Source: Rahnella rivi (GTDB lineage Bacteria > Pseudomonadota > Gammaproteobacteria > Enterobacterales > Enterobacteriaceae). From it: DNA of 64,000 nt. This document shows positions 51,299 to 60,074 of the stretch, in pieces (positions within the stretch are counted from its first letter, which is position 1; each line of letters opens with the position of its first letter). The notes beneath the pieces were generated by a model. That model did not search any database, was not told the origin of the DNA, and worked only from the letters and a program-made list of their open reading frames with translations. The position numbers were made by a program, and so were the translations under genes. Location: contig NZ_JAFMOX010000053.1 of the NCBI RefSeq assembly GCF_019049655.1, positions 62,001-126,000 on the forward strand, written 5' to 3'.

Positions 51299-52118
51299 GG
51301 CCGACCAGTCTCCTGTGGCGTGAAATCATGGTCAGTGCGACCAGCAGACAGCCGGTGGTCAGCAGCAGCACCACGGCAATGGCGGAGGCCAGCGGCCAGT
51401 TGAACAGCGTCCCCACTTCGCGGTAAATCAGCTGCGGTACGTACACGTTACGCGCACCGCCGATCACCGCCTGAGTCACGAACGAACTGCTGGTGCTGGC
51501 GAACACCAGGATCCAGCCGGCCAGCAGCCCCGGCAGCATCAGTGGCACCAGCAGGGTAAACAGAATGCGCCAGGAACCGGCGCCGGAAACCTGAGCGGCT
51601 TCCGTCAGCTGATAAGGCGTGCGCGAAAGCACGGCAATCAGCGGCAGGATGATCAGCGGTAAATCAATCTGGCACATCGCCATCACCAGCCCCAGTTCGG
51701 TGAACATCAGGCTGGTGGGCACGTCGGTAATGCCCAGTGAGAACAGCGTCTGGCTGATCGGCCCCTGACGCCCGAGGATGACTATCCAGGCAAACGTGCG
51801 TACCACGTTGCTGGTCAGCATGGGAATGAGCGTCAGAAAGACGATCGCCTGGCGCACATTCTTGCCGCTGTGCCAGTAAAGCAGAGCCACGGGAACGCCG
51901 AGCAAGGTGGTGCCGATCACCGTTTCGATGCCAAGACGGGCCGTGTTAATCAGGACGCGAAAATTAAAGGCGTCGCCGAAAAACTGGCCGTAGTGGCTGA
52001 GGGTCATGCCACCGGCACCGGCGAAACTGTATCCGACCAGTACCGCCAGCGGCGTGGCGAAAAACACCACCGAAAGTACCAGCATCGGTATCACATAGGG
52101 AAAGCCGCTCTGCTTCAT
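51291..52118 (-). CDS. ABC transporter permease, PotB-like
   Basis: 275 residues with about six spans, starting VIPMLVLSVVFFATPLAVLVGYSF. EAA loop TEAAQVSGAGSWRILFTLLVPLMLPG. Forms a heterodimer with the permease downstream. Confidence 0.92.
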   Translation of the reverse strand: MKQSGFPYVIPMLVLSVVFFATPLAVLVGYSFAGAGGMTLSHYGQFFGDAFNFRVLINTARLGIETVIGTTLLGVPVALLYWHSGKNVRQAIVFLTLIPMLTSNVVRTFAWIVILGRQGPISQTLFSLGITDVPTSLMFTELGLVMAMCQIDLPLIILPLIAVLSRTPYQLTEAAQVSGAGSWRILFTLLVPLMLPGLLAGWILVFASTSSSFVTQAVIGGARNVYVPQLIYREVGTLFNWPLASAIAVVLLLTTGCLLVALTMISRHRRLVGHA

Positions 52119-52127
52119 GTTTTCACC

Positions 52128-53177
52128 TTAGCCCGCCACAAGCGTATCGAACTGGCGGATCCAGCTGTCACGGTTTTTATTGATGGCCGCCCAGTCCGGG
52201 TAGACCAGCGTTTTGATCTGATCACGCGTCAGGTACGCGGCAATCGCCGGGGTCAGTGCCACCGTCCGGTTGGTCGGGAACATGTCGGTGGGCGGTTGCA
52301 TCAGCTGCTGCTGAACGCTCTGTGAAATGGCCGCGTCCATGTAGGCGTAAGCCGCATCCAGATTCGCGGCGCCTTTGGTCAGGTGGATATTGACCGGTGC
52401 CGCCGGAGAGCCGGTTTCCGGATGCACAAACTCGGCGTTCATTCCCAGACTTTTCAGGCGGGCAACGTTGTTGGTGCTGCACATGAAGACCGCGATCTCT
52501 CCCTGCTGAAATAGCGTCATCTGATGGTTGGTGCTGTCGACGATCGCCTTAAGTTGCTCGGGGTGCTTTTTGAACAGATCGAATACTGCCTGCATGTCCT
52601 GCGCACCGGAACCAAAGATTTTCGCGATCTCGGTATACGCCATGACGGCAGTGTTCGACTCAAAACCGGTCCACGACACCAGCCCTTTGTAAGCCGGATT
52701 TTCAAACAGATCCCGGTAACCTTTGGGGCGCGGAACCAGATCGGGATTGTAAGCAATGCCGTTGACTTCAATGGTCACCGTCGGGCCGTATTCCCCCTGA
52801 AATGACGGGTCGAGCAAGGCCCAGTTTTTCAGGCGGGCAGGGTCAATCTTCTGGATCAGGTCTTTTTCAACGGCAATCGTTGTTTGCCCCGGCGACATCA
52901 GCAACGTGTCATAAGGCGGGCGGCCAGGGCTTGCCAGCGTTTTTGCCAGCTGATCCTGTGCCATGACCGGCGCGATGGTCAGTCCGTAGCCCTCTTTTTG
53001 CAGCACCGGCGTGATTACGGTGCGGTAGGCGTCTTCCCAGTTACCGGGAAAGGTTGCTGCCACGGCGCTGCTTTTGCTGGCAGCCGCGGCGCGCAGAGAA
53101 AAGGGCATCATTGTCGATGCCGCTACTCCCGCCACAAGATAACCGAACCGGCGACGACTTATTTCAAAGTCCTTCAT
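52128..53177 (-). CDS. Periplasmic substrate-binding protein with Tat signal, PotD-like family
   Basis: 349 residues. The N-terminus ISRRRFGYLVAGVAASTMMPFS is a twin-arginine signal, so the protein is exported folded. The mature part (FPGNWEDAYRTVITPVLQKEGYGLTI, TVTIEVNGIAYNPDLVPRPKGYRDLFE) is of the spermidine/putrescine-type binding protein family; the ligand cannot be read from the sequence. It is the highest-copy component expected of the importer. Confidence 0.9.
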   Translation of the reverse strand: MKDFEISRRRFGYLVAGVAASTMMPFSLRAAAASKSSAVAATFPGNWEDAYRTVITPVLQKEGYGLTIAPVMAQDQLAKTLASPGRPPYDTLLMSPGQTTIAVEKDLIQKIDPARLKNWALLDPSFQGEYGPTVTIEVNGIAYNPDLVPRPKGYRDLFENPAYKGLVSWTGFESNTAVMAYTEIAKIFGSGAQDMQAVFDLFKKHPEQLKAIVDSTNHQMTLFQQGEIAVFMCSTNNVARLKSLGMNAEFVHPETGSPAAPVNIHLTKGAANLDAAYAYMDAAISQSVQQQLMQPPTDMFPTNRTVALTPAIAAYLTRDQIKTLVYPDWAAINKNRDSWIRQFDTLVAG

Positions 53178-53202
53178 TGTCTCTACCTCTGATAGTCAGT
53201 GA

Positions 53203-54315
53203 TTAACGTGTGAATTCCGGCTCAGCCGGAAAAGCGTGGCACCGTGCGGTGTCGATCTCGGCAAAAAGCTGTGCGCCCGGTGGCGGGATCCGGGTGGACG
53301 GGCCTCTGAGTTCCGACGCCCGCAGACGGGTGCCATCCTCAAAGGCCAGGTCATGCACCAGCGACGGCCCCAGCGGAACGGATACGGTCATCCGCACCGG
53401 CTGGGCACTGTCGCTGGGTTGGGTCGTGAGGCGAACTTCTTCCGGGCGGAAAGTGAGGGTCACCTTCGAACCCTGAGTGAAATTCAGACGGCGCGGCAGG
53501 CGCAGCGTCTTTTCATTGGCAAGGCTTATCAGCGTGGTGTTCTCGCCGAGGCTCGATACCGTGCCGTGCAGCATATTGGTTTGCCCGATAAAGGTGTTGA
53601 CGAACAGCGTCTTAGGCGTGTCATACACCGCCATCGGCGTGTCGATTTGTTCCACTTCACCTTTGTTCATCAGCACCAGACGGTTAGCCAGACTCTGCGC
53701 TTCTTCCTGATCGTGGGTAACGATCAGCGTGGTGATGCCGAGCGTTTTTTGCAGATGCAGCAATTCCACCTGCAGATCAAAACGCAGCGCGCGATCCAGC
53801 GCACCAAAAGGCTCATCCAGCAGCAGCAGTGAAGGGCGGCCGGCAATGGCGCGTGCCACCGCAACACGCTGCTGCTGCCCGCCGGAAAGTTCGCGGGGCA
53901 GGCGGTTACCAAAATCACTGAGTCTCACCAGCGCCAGCATTTCCTCCACGCGCTGTTTGCGTTCCGCCCGCGAAACTTGCTGGCAGGCCAGCGGGTAAGC
54001 GATGTTTTCGGCAACGGTGAGGTGCGGGAATAACGCATAATTCTGAAACACCATCCCGATGCCGCGCGCTCTGGCCGAGACGACGCTGAGATCCTGCCCG
54101 CCGAGTTCAATGCGACCCGCTTTCGGCTGGATTAAACCGGCGATGGCCCGCAGTACCGTCGATTTACCGCAGCCGCTCGGCCCCAGCAGCGCCACAATCT
54201 CTCCGGCTTCAATATTGAAGGAGACATTGTCGATCGCGTTTTTCCCGCCGTAGCTGTGAGTAAGACCCTGAACTTTCAGGCGTTTGGTTTCAGCGCTGTT
54301 TTGCATATCTGACAT
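53203..54315 (-). CDS. ABC transporter ATPase, PotA-like
   Basis: 370 residues. Walker A GPSGCGKST (45-53), Q-loop VFQNYALFPH, signature LSGGQQQR (143-150), Walker B LLLLDEP (163-169), H-loop TLIVTHDQEEA, then a C-terminal TOBE domain (about 280-360). First gene of the leftward cluster; it reads away from the TIM-barrel gene across a 564-bp AT-rich region. Confidence 0.94.
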   Translation of the reverse strand: MSDMQNSAETKRLKVQGLTHSYGGKNAIDNVSFNIEAGEIVALLGPSGCGKSTVLRAIAGLIQPKAGRIELGGQDLSVVSARARGIGMVFQNYALFPHLTVAENIAYPLACQQVSRAERKQRVEEMLALVRLSDFGNRLPRELSGGQQQRVAVARAIAGRPSLLLLDEPFGALDRALRFDLQVELLHLQKTLGITTLIVTHDQEEAQSLANRLVLMNKGEVEQIDTPMAVYDTPKTLFVNTFIGQTNMLHGTVSSLGENTTLISLANEKTLRLPRRLNFTQGSKVTLTFRPEEVRLTTQPSDSAQPVRMTVSVPLGPSLVHDLAFEDGTRLRASELRGPSTRIPPPGAQLFAEIDTARCHAFPAEPEFTR

Positions 54316-54879
54316 ATTGCTTCCTGATCCTACGTCGCAGTCATGGACGGTTTTGGGTTGTGGTGCATGGAAAAGGAAAGAGCAAACGGCATGCCAGTAT
54401 GAATTTTTAAGCAGGAAAGTTTTTTAATACATTGAATGTAAAGTGATAATTAATTTTTAATATCCGAATATTAATAATTACAAATATAATACGAAATATT
54501 CGAATATTAGTTTTCAGTCTGTTTTCGCCATTTTGGTGCGATAAACGGGTCGTGATGGTGCAATAAACAAACAAAACGGGAGCGCTCTGATAACAGCGTT
54601 GTTCCCGGCCAAAAAGAGGAAAAGAATGAAAAACCTTCTTTTTCAGTGGGTTAATAATTTATTGGGATTTTGCAGCATCACCGGAACCCGCTGCGTAAGT
54701 TGATCTTTAGTAGAGTGTTTGTGATTCGTAAAAGTATACGAAAGTTTATAATAATATTAATTTCACCCTAAAACCGCATTAAATCAGTGAGATGAACTTA
54801 TGGTCACGGCCTTTTTACCCGTGCTGGCATGACCCTTGCAGCGCATGACAGGTCGTTCCACACTGTTTAGGAGTTATGA
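54316..54879. promoter_or_regulatory. Divergent control region with palindromes
   Basis: No gene is seen in this AT-rich 564-bp gap. It contains two 14-base near-identical palindromic elements, at 54460-54473 (one mismatch) and 54496-54509 (AATATTCGAATATT core), and the inverted repeat TTCGTA-N6-TACGAA at 54725-54742. The GntR/FCD regulator encoded at 56132-56890 may bind some of them and control both directions. A ribosome site TAGGAG precedes the gene at 54880. Confidence 0.55.
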
Positions 54880-55989
54880 ATGAGACTGGGCATTGACGGG
54901 CTGAAATTACCCGAAGTGAAAAAACGCGGACCGCTGGCGAGTCTGGATCACGTAAAAGCGCTGGGGCTGGAGGGCATCTTCTTCAGTAGCGTTTTAGATA
55001 TGAGCCCTGATCTCGACAGGGGGTTGCTGCGTGATATCCGCGCAAAAGCCGATGATCTGGGGCTGTATCTGGAAAGCGGGCTGGGGAAAATTAACCCCTA
55101 TTGCAGTGCTGAATCCCCCGAGCTGCGTGCGGCAGGGGGCGGGGACATTATCGCCGGGTTGATCAGGATGATTGAAGTCAGCGCCGAAAACGGCTGCCGG
55201 GAATTGTGGGTGTCGCCGGGCAATTTTAAACCCGCCTATCGCGGGCGGCTGGCCGTGGACCGCTTTCGGACAGATGTCACCTGGGACGAACAATTGCTGG
55301 GCATCGAAAACGTGTTGCGAAAACTCGCACCGGCGGCGCGTGCCTGTGGTGTTCATATGAATATCGAAACGCATGACGAAATCACCTCTTTCGAGATCTT
55401 ACGTCTGATAGAAGCGGTGGGTGAGGACTGCGTGGGCGTGGTGCTCGATACGGCAAATATGCTGCAACGCGGTGAACATCCGCTGCTGGCTACGCAGCGA
55501 CTGGCGCCTTATGTCCGTCAGACGCACATCAAAGATGCTTATGTGGGAAGAGCGCCGGGCGGTTTTGACTTCCAGCCGCGCCCGTGCGGCGAGGGCATCG
55601 TCGATTTTGCCGCGATACTGCCGGTTCTGGCGAAGGTCAACCCGACGCTGAATCTCTCGCTGGAAATCGCCCAGTCGACAGATGACAACCGCCGTCTGGC
55701 CAATCCGCGTCAGTGTATTCAGCTCGACGATCCGCTGTGGCGCGCCGGTCATCCGGATTTGTCGCCACATGAGCTTGAGGCGTATTTATCGATGGTGGAT
55801 GTGTTTGAGCGGAGGGTGAAAGCCGGTGAAATCGCAGACTGGGAAACCTATGAAACCCTGAACTATGGCTACCCGGCCTATGAACAGCAATCTTACGGTT
55901 TCAGCGAGGCAGTGCATTTCATCAAAAAATCTGCACACCACATCCGCTCCCTGTGTGCCGAAAAAGGGATCCCGTTGCAGGCGTCATAA
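54880..55989 (+). CDS. TIM-barrel sugar-phosphate isomerase/epimerase family protein
   Basis: 369 residues of the xylose-isomerase-like AP endonuclease 2 superfamily. The four usual metal ligands are visible in order: Glu in MNIETHDE, Asp in GVVLDTANM, His in QTHIKDAY, Glu in LSLEIAQSTDD. Likely an epimerase or isomerase of a sugar or inositol derivative; the true substrate is unknown. It reads away from the ABC cluster and is followed by the GntR regulator, so the group probably forms one catabolic unit. Confidence 0.88.
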   Translation: MRLGIDGLKLPEVKKRGPLASLDHVKALGLEGIFFSSVLDMSPDLDRGLLRDIRAKADDLGLYLESGLGKINPYCSAESPELRAAGGGDIIAGLIRMIEVSAENGCRELWVSPGNFKPAYRGRLAVDRFRTDVTWDEQLLGIENVLRKLAPAARACGVHMNIETHDEITSFEILRLIEAVGEDCVGVVLDTANMLQRGEHPLLATQRLAPYVRQTHIKDAYVGRAPGGFDFQPRPCGEGIVDFAAILPVLAKVNPTLNLSLEIAQSTDDNRRLANPRQCIQLDDPLWRAGHPDLSPHELEAYLSMVDVFERRVKAGEIADWETYETLNYGYPAYEQQSYGFSEAVHFIKKSAHHIRSLCAEKGIPLQAS

Positions 55990-56131
55990 AGCGGTTTGTG
56001 GCGGGCCGATCGCCACGCAATGCCACTGCTGCCGGTTGCACGTGGCTATTGTGTATTGGCGAATCAATATTATTATCGAGATAATTACAACATCATCAGT
56101 TACTGCGAATTTATCCCAGAAGAGGTCAGAT

Positions 56132-56890
56132 GTGGAAAAGACAACCCGCAAACCGCGCGTACCGGTTCGCAAAGCCGCAACATCGGCCAAAAAACCGGTG
56201 ACCCAGTCGGACAGCAATGACGATGTGTCCGAACGTATTCGCGCCACCCTGGCGGCGGCGATCGGCGAGGGCGCGCTGACCCCCGGCACCAAAATACTCG
56301 AAGAAGCGATTGCCGATCATTTTGGCGTCAGCCGCACCGTGGTGCGCGGCGCGCTGGGGGTGCTGGAAAGCGATCATCTTCTGGAGCGCAAAAGGAACCG
56401 GGGCACGTTCGTGGCCGAACCGGGCATTGAAGAAGCCAAAAATCTGTTTGAGGCGCGCCGCAGAATTGAAGCGCTGTTGCTGGAATTCGTGATTGAGCGC
56501 GCGACGCCTGAACAGCTCAGCGCGCTGGAGAAACTGGCAGACGAAGAAGAGCACACCCATTCTCACGGCGACGAAAAATCCAAAACCGTGCTCTCCGGCA
56601 AGTTTCACATTGTGCTGGCAGAGCTGGCGGGAAATCCTGTGCTGACGGAAATGCTGGCTAAAATCGTGGCGCGGCTTTCGCTGGTGATGTCGCTGTATGA
56701 AGAAAAAAGAAAAGACGACTGCGGGGCGGATCATCACCGCATGATTGTGGCGGCGCTGAAAGAAAAAGATCTGAACAAAGCCCGGCAGCTGATGGATCAC
56801 CATCTTGCCGATATCGAAGGGCGCGTGCGCCTCACCGAGGGGCATGGCGACAGACACTCCTTCCTGTCAGTGCTGGAAAATTTCTCCTGA
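56132..56890 (+). CDS. GntR family transcriptional regulator, FCD type
   Basis: 252 residues from a GTG at 56132 with AGAGG upstream; a longer frame from 55865 overlaps the previous gene and has no ribosome site. A Lys/Arg-rich N-terminal extension (residues 1-35) precedes the winged HTH (ILEEAIADHFGVSRTVVRGALGVLESDHLLERKRNRGTFV) and an all-helical FCD effector domain (RRRIEALLLEFVIERATPEQL, KFHIVLAELAGNPVL). Histidines in HIVLAEL and DHHRM may bind a metal. Predicted local regulator of the transport/catabolic cluster. Confidence 0.9.
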   Translation: MEKTTRKPRVPVRKAATSAKKPVTQSDSNDDVSERIRATLAAAIGEGALTPGTKILEEAIADHFGVSRTVVRGALGVLESDHLLERKRNRGTFVAEPGIEEAKNLFEARRRIEALLLEFVIERATPEQLSALEKLADEEEHTHSHGDEKSKTVLSGKFHIVLAELAGNPVLTEMLAKIVARLSLVMSLYEEKRKDDCGADHHRMIVAALKEKDLNKARQLMDHHLADIEGRVRLTEGHGDRHSFLSVLENFS

Positions 56891-56925
56891 GCCTGATTGC
56901 TTTGCCTCTCCCCCCGGTTGCACGC

Positions 56926-56986
56926 AAAAAAAAATCCGGAAACCTGAAGTCTCCGGATTTTTATCAGGGCCGGTTTCCCGGCCCTG
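56926..56986. terminator. Two hairpins between convergent genes
   Basis: AAAATCCGGA/TCCGGATTTT with A and T runs on both sides (56926-56962) is a bidirectional terminator. It is followed by a 9-bp GC stem (CAGGGCCGG/CCGGCCCTG, 56965-56986). Confidence 0.85.
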
Positions 56987-57021
56987 AGGCGTAAGTTTTA
57001 CGACTTACGGCTTATAACTTA

Positions 57022-57306
57022 TTACTTACGGCCAAGCAGTAAACCCAGCACAACACCAATGGCACCTGCGGCGATAAGACCAGACAGCGGGTTATCTTTC
57101 ACCTTGTCAGCCACGCCGGAGAGGGCCTCACTTGCCTGTCCGGACAACTTACGGGCAGCGCCTTCAATCTGATGCTTTGGCGAGTCAACAAAGTTGCCGA
57201 ATTGCTTCTGCGCTTCACCGGCAAATTCATTGGCTTTGTTTTCAACTTTATCAGCCAGACGGTTTGCGTCTTTGTTCAGGTCTTTATCGTAATCTTGTGA
57301 TGACAT
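57022..57306 (-). CDS. YqjD/ElaB-like membrane-anchored small stress protein
   Basis: 94 residues from the ATG at 57306 (AAGGAGAAT). A charged helical domain (NRLADKVENKANEFAGEAQKQFGNFVD) is followed by a C-terminal Gly-rich membrane segment ending GAIGVVLGLLLGRK, the DUF883-type plan. E. coli relatives bind ribosomes at the membrane in stationary phase; the same role here is inference. Confidence 0.75.
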   Translation of the reverse strand: MSSQDYDKDLNKDANRLADKVENKANEFAGEAQKQFGNFVDSPKHQIEGAARKLSGQASEALSGVADKVKDNPLSGLIAAGAIGVVLGLLLGRK

Positions 57307-57449
57307 CGTATTCTCCTTTGTTTGCAGACTTAAAGCGTAGTAGGGAATCTCTGTCCTTGCACTCACCGGGGCACATTCCGAGAATTTTCTGAACGCAGCC
57401 CGGATGCCAAACGTGTGAGCAAAACAGGGGCTGCGTGTGCAATCAAATG

Positions 57450-57797
57450 TTATGATTCAGTAACAGCATCCGGGCTGGTGCCGTTCAGCGTGTTCAGTGC
57501 TTCAGCATTCAGTTCCGGGTCGGCCTGATCAATTAAGCGTGTGGTCGAAATAATTGCCTGAAATTGCTCGAATAAAAGTGAAGCGTCGGATTTAATTGCG
57601 TCATCGTCCGAGTCGAGCACGGAATTAATGGCTTTATTTACGCTCTCAATAATTTCCTGCGGACCGCCATTTTTACCCACCGTTAAAAACAGTGCGCTTA
57701 AAAGAAGTGACTGCGCTTCTACCTGTGCAGTCAGTTGTTTAGCGTCTGCTTCCATCCGGGAGATTTTGGCGATCATGCTTAATATAATGTTTTTCAT
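57450..57797 (-). CDS. iraP: IraP-like anti-adaptor protein
   Basis: 115 residues. The first 60 (MKNIILSMIAKISRMEADAKQLTAQVEAQSLLLSALF) align by eye with E. coli IraP (MKN...K..E...K.L.AQVEA), which binds RssB and protects RpoS from ClpXP under phosphate starvation. It is about 30 residues longer than the E. coli protein. The upstream YqjD-like gene product fits the same general-stress theme. Confidence 0.55.
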   Translation of the reverse strand: MKNIILSMIAKISRMEADAKQLTAQVEAQSLLLSALFLTVGKNGGPQEIIESVNKAINSVLDSDDDAIKSDASLLFEQFQAIISTTRLIDQADPELNAEALNTLNGTSPDAVTES

Positions 57798-58260
57798 TTT
57801 GTTATGGCTCCTACAGAGAGAGAAGTGTTACCCGCTCGTTATTTCTTCGCCTGGTTCAACGACTGTCTGTAATATTCAGATAATCAATAAGTTAATCATT
57901 TTTTGAAGAGTCTGTTTGGCGGGGCAGGAAAATCTTATTCCCGACACATCAGATTTCTCACAGCAGGCTAGCACATACTAAAACAGATAATCCACGACAT
58001 GCATAAGGACAAGCGCTGCAGAAGCGCGAAATGTGAGTATTTCGGCATTTTCCTTGTTATTTTACTTGTATTCATTAACCTTGCATTGCCGCGTGTCAAA
58101 AGCGGAAAGATTGGCTTTTCTTAACAGTTTCCCCGCTGAATTAAATAAAATTAACGGCTTTTATCCCTCTGGATCCACGTGGATCCAGTACTGGTCGAGT
58201 GTGTTCGCCAAAGGGTATAAGAATATTATTAGAAAAATTTCTGATTTTAAGAGTGTAACC
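57798..58260. other. Intergenic region upstream of the GGDEF-EAL gene
   Basis: 463 bases between divergent genes. The frame of the GGDEF-EAL gene stays open back to 58033, but that stretch (FYLYSLTLHC and following) has no good ribosome site and does not look like the family. I see no clear promoter; the region is AT-rich near 57850-57960. Confidence 0.5.
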
Positions 58261-60018
58261 ATGCTGACCAATTTAAGTAACAATGAAGCAAAAAGGCATG
58301 CGGCGATCGATGCTCTTAAGGCAGATGACAGAGGCCGTGACGAGACGCTGCAAAAATACACCTTTCTTGCCTGTCGCTTGCTCAATGTGCCGATGTGTTT
58401 TGTGTCCGTTTTAGATGATGAAAAACAATTTGTTAAATCAGCCCAGAACGTTCCTTTTACTGAAACCAGCCTGAGCGATGCGTTTTGCGCACACACCATT
58501 CGCAGCGAACAAACCCTCATCTGCAACGATACGCTGCAGGATGAAACCTTTATGCATTACCGCCTGGTTCACGAAGCCCCCTATATCCGCTTCTACGGCG
58601 GATGTCCGCTGCGCACGCGTGAAGGGGTGATCGTCGGCACGCTGTGCGTACTGGACAGCGAGGCGCGCGAGTTTACCCATGAGCAAATCGAAACGTTTGA
58701 GAAAATTGCCGAGCTGATGTCCGTGTTTCTGGAAACCTGGCATGCGGTCGGTTACGTCGATATTGTAACGTTGCTGCCTAACCGCCAGCGTTTGCTGCGG
58801 GATATGTCCTACCTCAACGGTGCGGACAGCACGCTGGTCATTATCGACTGTCTGGATATTGCCTTTGCCTATGAAGTTGCACGTTCCATGGGGATGGGCG
58901 CGGTGGAAAGCCTGCTGCAGGATATGGCGCTGCAACTGAAAGCCCGCCTGAAACTTGACGGGTTGTTATACGCAGTCGCCGTCGGGCGTTACGCCTTCTT
59001 CCTTAAAGACAGCGATACCCCTTGCCTGCAAACGATCAGTGAAAAGCTCACCGGCACGCAGGCCAGCCTGAATAATCAGATCCCGCTTAATCTGGACATT
59101 CATATCGGTGATTCCGGTGAATTCTCCCCGCAGCTCAATCCGGCGGAAATTCTGCGCAGGGCGGTCAGTGCTCTGCATGAGGCGATCAGTCAGAAGAAAA
59201 GGTTCATGACGTATGACGCCGACATCGATGACAAAAAACGCAATGATTTCCAGCTGCTGGCCGAGCTGAGAAAAGCGCTGCACGAGCGCAGCGGTTTATA
59301 CCTGGTTTATCAGCCGAAAATCTCCCTCAACACCGGCGAAGTCACCGGCGCGGAAGCGCTTATCCGCTGGAAACACCCGTTGCTCGGCGAGATCATGCCG
59401 GGGCAGTTTATTCCGCTGGTGCAAAAAACCAGCCTGATGAGTGAGCTGACCGACTGGGTTATCGAGCACGCTATCCGGCAGCTCAGCCTGTGGGTCGACA
59501 AAAACCTGCGGGTGCCGGTGTCCATCAATCTGGCGGCCAGCGATTTCTCCCGCCCTGGTTTTGCCGATGCGCTGGAAGAGAAGATGCTCAGCCACACGCT
59601 GCCGCCGGCATTACTGAGCGTGGAATGTCTGGAAACCGAGAAAATGCTCGAAAGCCCGGATGCGCTTTCCGGGCTCGAAATGCTCAAACTGCGCGGATTT
59701 AAGATTTCACTCGACGATTTCGGTTCGGGGTACAGCAACATCAACGTGCTGCGCAAAATTCCCATGGATACCATCAAACTCGACCGCTCCATCGTCGGCA
59801 CCATTTCTACCGATCACGCCAGTCTGGTGATCGTCAGAAACGTTATCCGTTTACTCAAACAGCTGGATTATGAAGTGCTGGCGGAAGGGGTGGAAAACGA
59901 GGAGACGGTGGATATTTTACGCGGGCTGGGGTGTGACGAAGTGCAGGGTTACTACTACTCGATGCCGCTCAACCCCGATCTGTTCGAACGCTGGTGTGAA
60001 GAGCGGGCGGCGGGATAA
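58261..60018 (+). CDS. GAF - degenerate GGDEF - EAL cyclic-di-GMP phosphodiesterase
   Basis: 585 residues from the ATG at 58261. GAF sensor domain at about 20-165 (KYTFLACRLLNVPMCFVSVLDDEKQ, GGCPLRTREGVIVGTLCVLD); a GGDEF-like domain (165-325) in which the signature reads VGRYAFF, so cyclase activity is unlikely; and an EAL domain with EALIRW, DDFGSGYSN, KLDRSIV, AEGVENEE and EVQGYYYS, apparently active. Would lower c-di-GMP in response to a GAF ligand. No membrane span, so cytoplasmic. Confidence 0.88.
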   Translation: MLTNLSNNEAKRHAAIDALKADDRGRDETLQKYTFLACRLLNVPMCFVSVLDDEKQFVKSAQNVPFTETSLSDAFCAHTIRSEQTLICNDTLQDETFMHYRLVHEAPYIRFYGGCPLRTREGVIVGTLCVLDSEAREFTHEQIETFEKIAELMSVFLETWHAVGYVDIVTLLPNRQRLLRDMSYLNGADSTLVIIDCLDIAFAYEVARSMGMGAVESLLQDMALQLKARLKLDGLLYAVAVGRYAFFLKDSDTPCLQTISEKLTGTQASLNNQIPLNLDIHIGDSGEFSPQLNPAEILRRAVSALHEAISQKKRFMTYDADIDDKKRNDFQLLAELRKALHERSGLYLVYQPKISLNTGEVTGAEALIRWKHPLLGEIMPGQFIPLVQKTSLMSELTDWVIEHAIRQLSLWVDKNLRVPVSINLAASDFSRPGFADALEEKMLSHTLPPALLSVECLETEKMLESPDALSGLEMLKLRGFKISLDDFGSGYSNINVLRKIPMDTIKLDRSIVGTISTDHASLVIVRNVIRLLKQLDYEVLAEGVENEETVDILRGLGCDEVQGYYYSMPLNPDLFERWCEERAAG

Positions 60019-60019
60019 G

Positions 60020-60051
60020 CAAAAAAAATGAGCGGCACGCAGGCCGCTCAT
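60020..60051. terminator. Terminator between convergent genes
   Basis: A 9-bp perfect stem (ATGAGCGGC/GCCGCTCAT) with a 6-base loop. On the minus strand it is followed by eight T, so it ends the permease transcript; it may also act rightward. Confidence 0.85.
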
Positions 60052-60074
60052 GTTCAGATTAGTGCCGGGAACCG

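Noticed and set aside
53210..53832. Rightward ORFs opposite the ABC ATPase gene
   Set aside because: They are Arg/Gln/His-rich shadows in a GC-rich gene; the ATPase motifs are all on the minus strand.
55865..56131. 89-residue N-terminal extension of the GntR regulator
   Set aside because: It overlaps the TIM-barrel gene and has no family resemblance; the GTG at 56132 has a ribosome site.
59296..59804. Leftward ORFs inside the GGDEF-EAL gene
   Set aside because: They lie wholly opposite conserved EAL motifs and have no domain resemblance.
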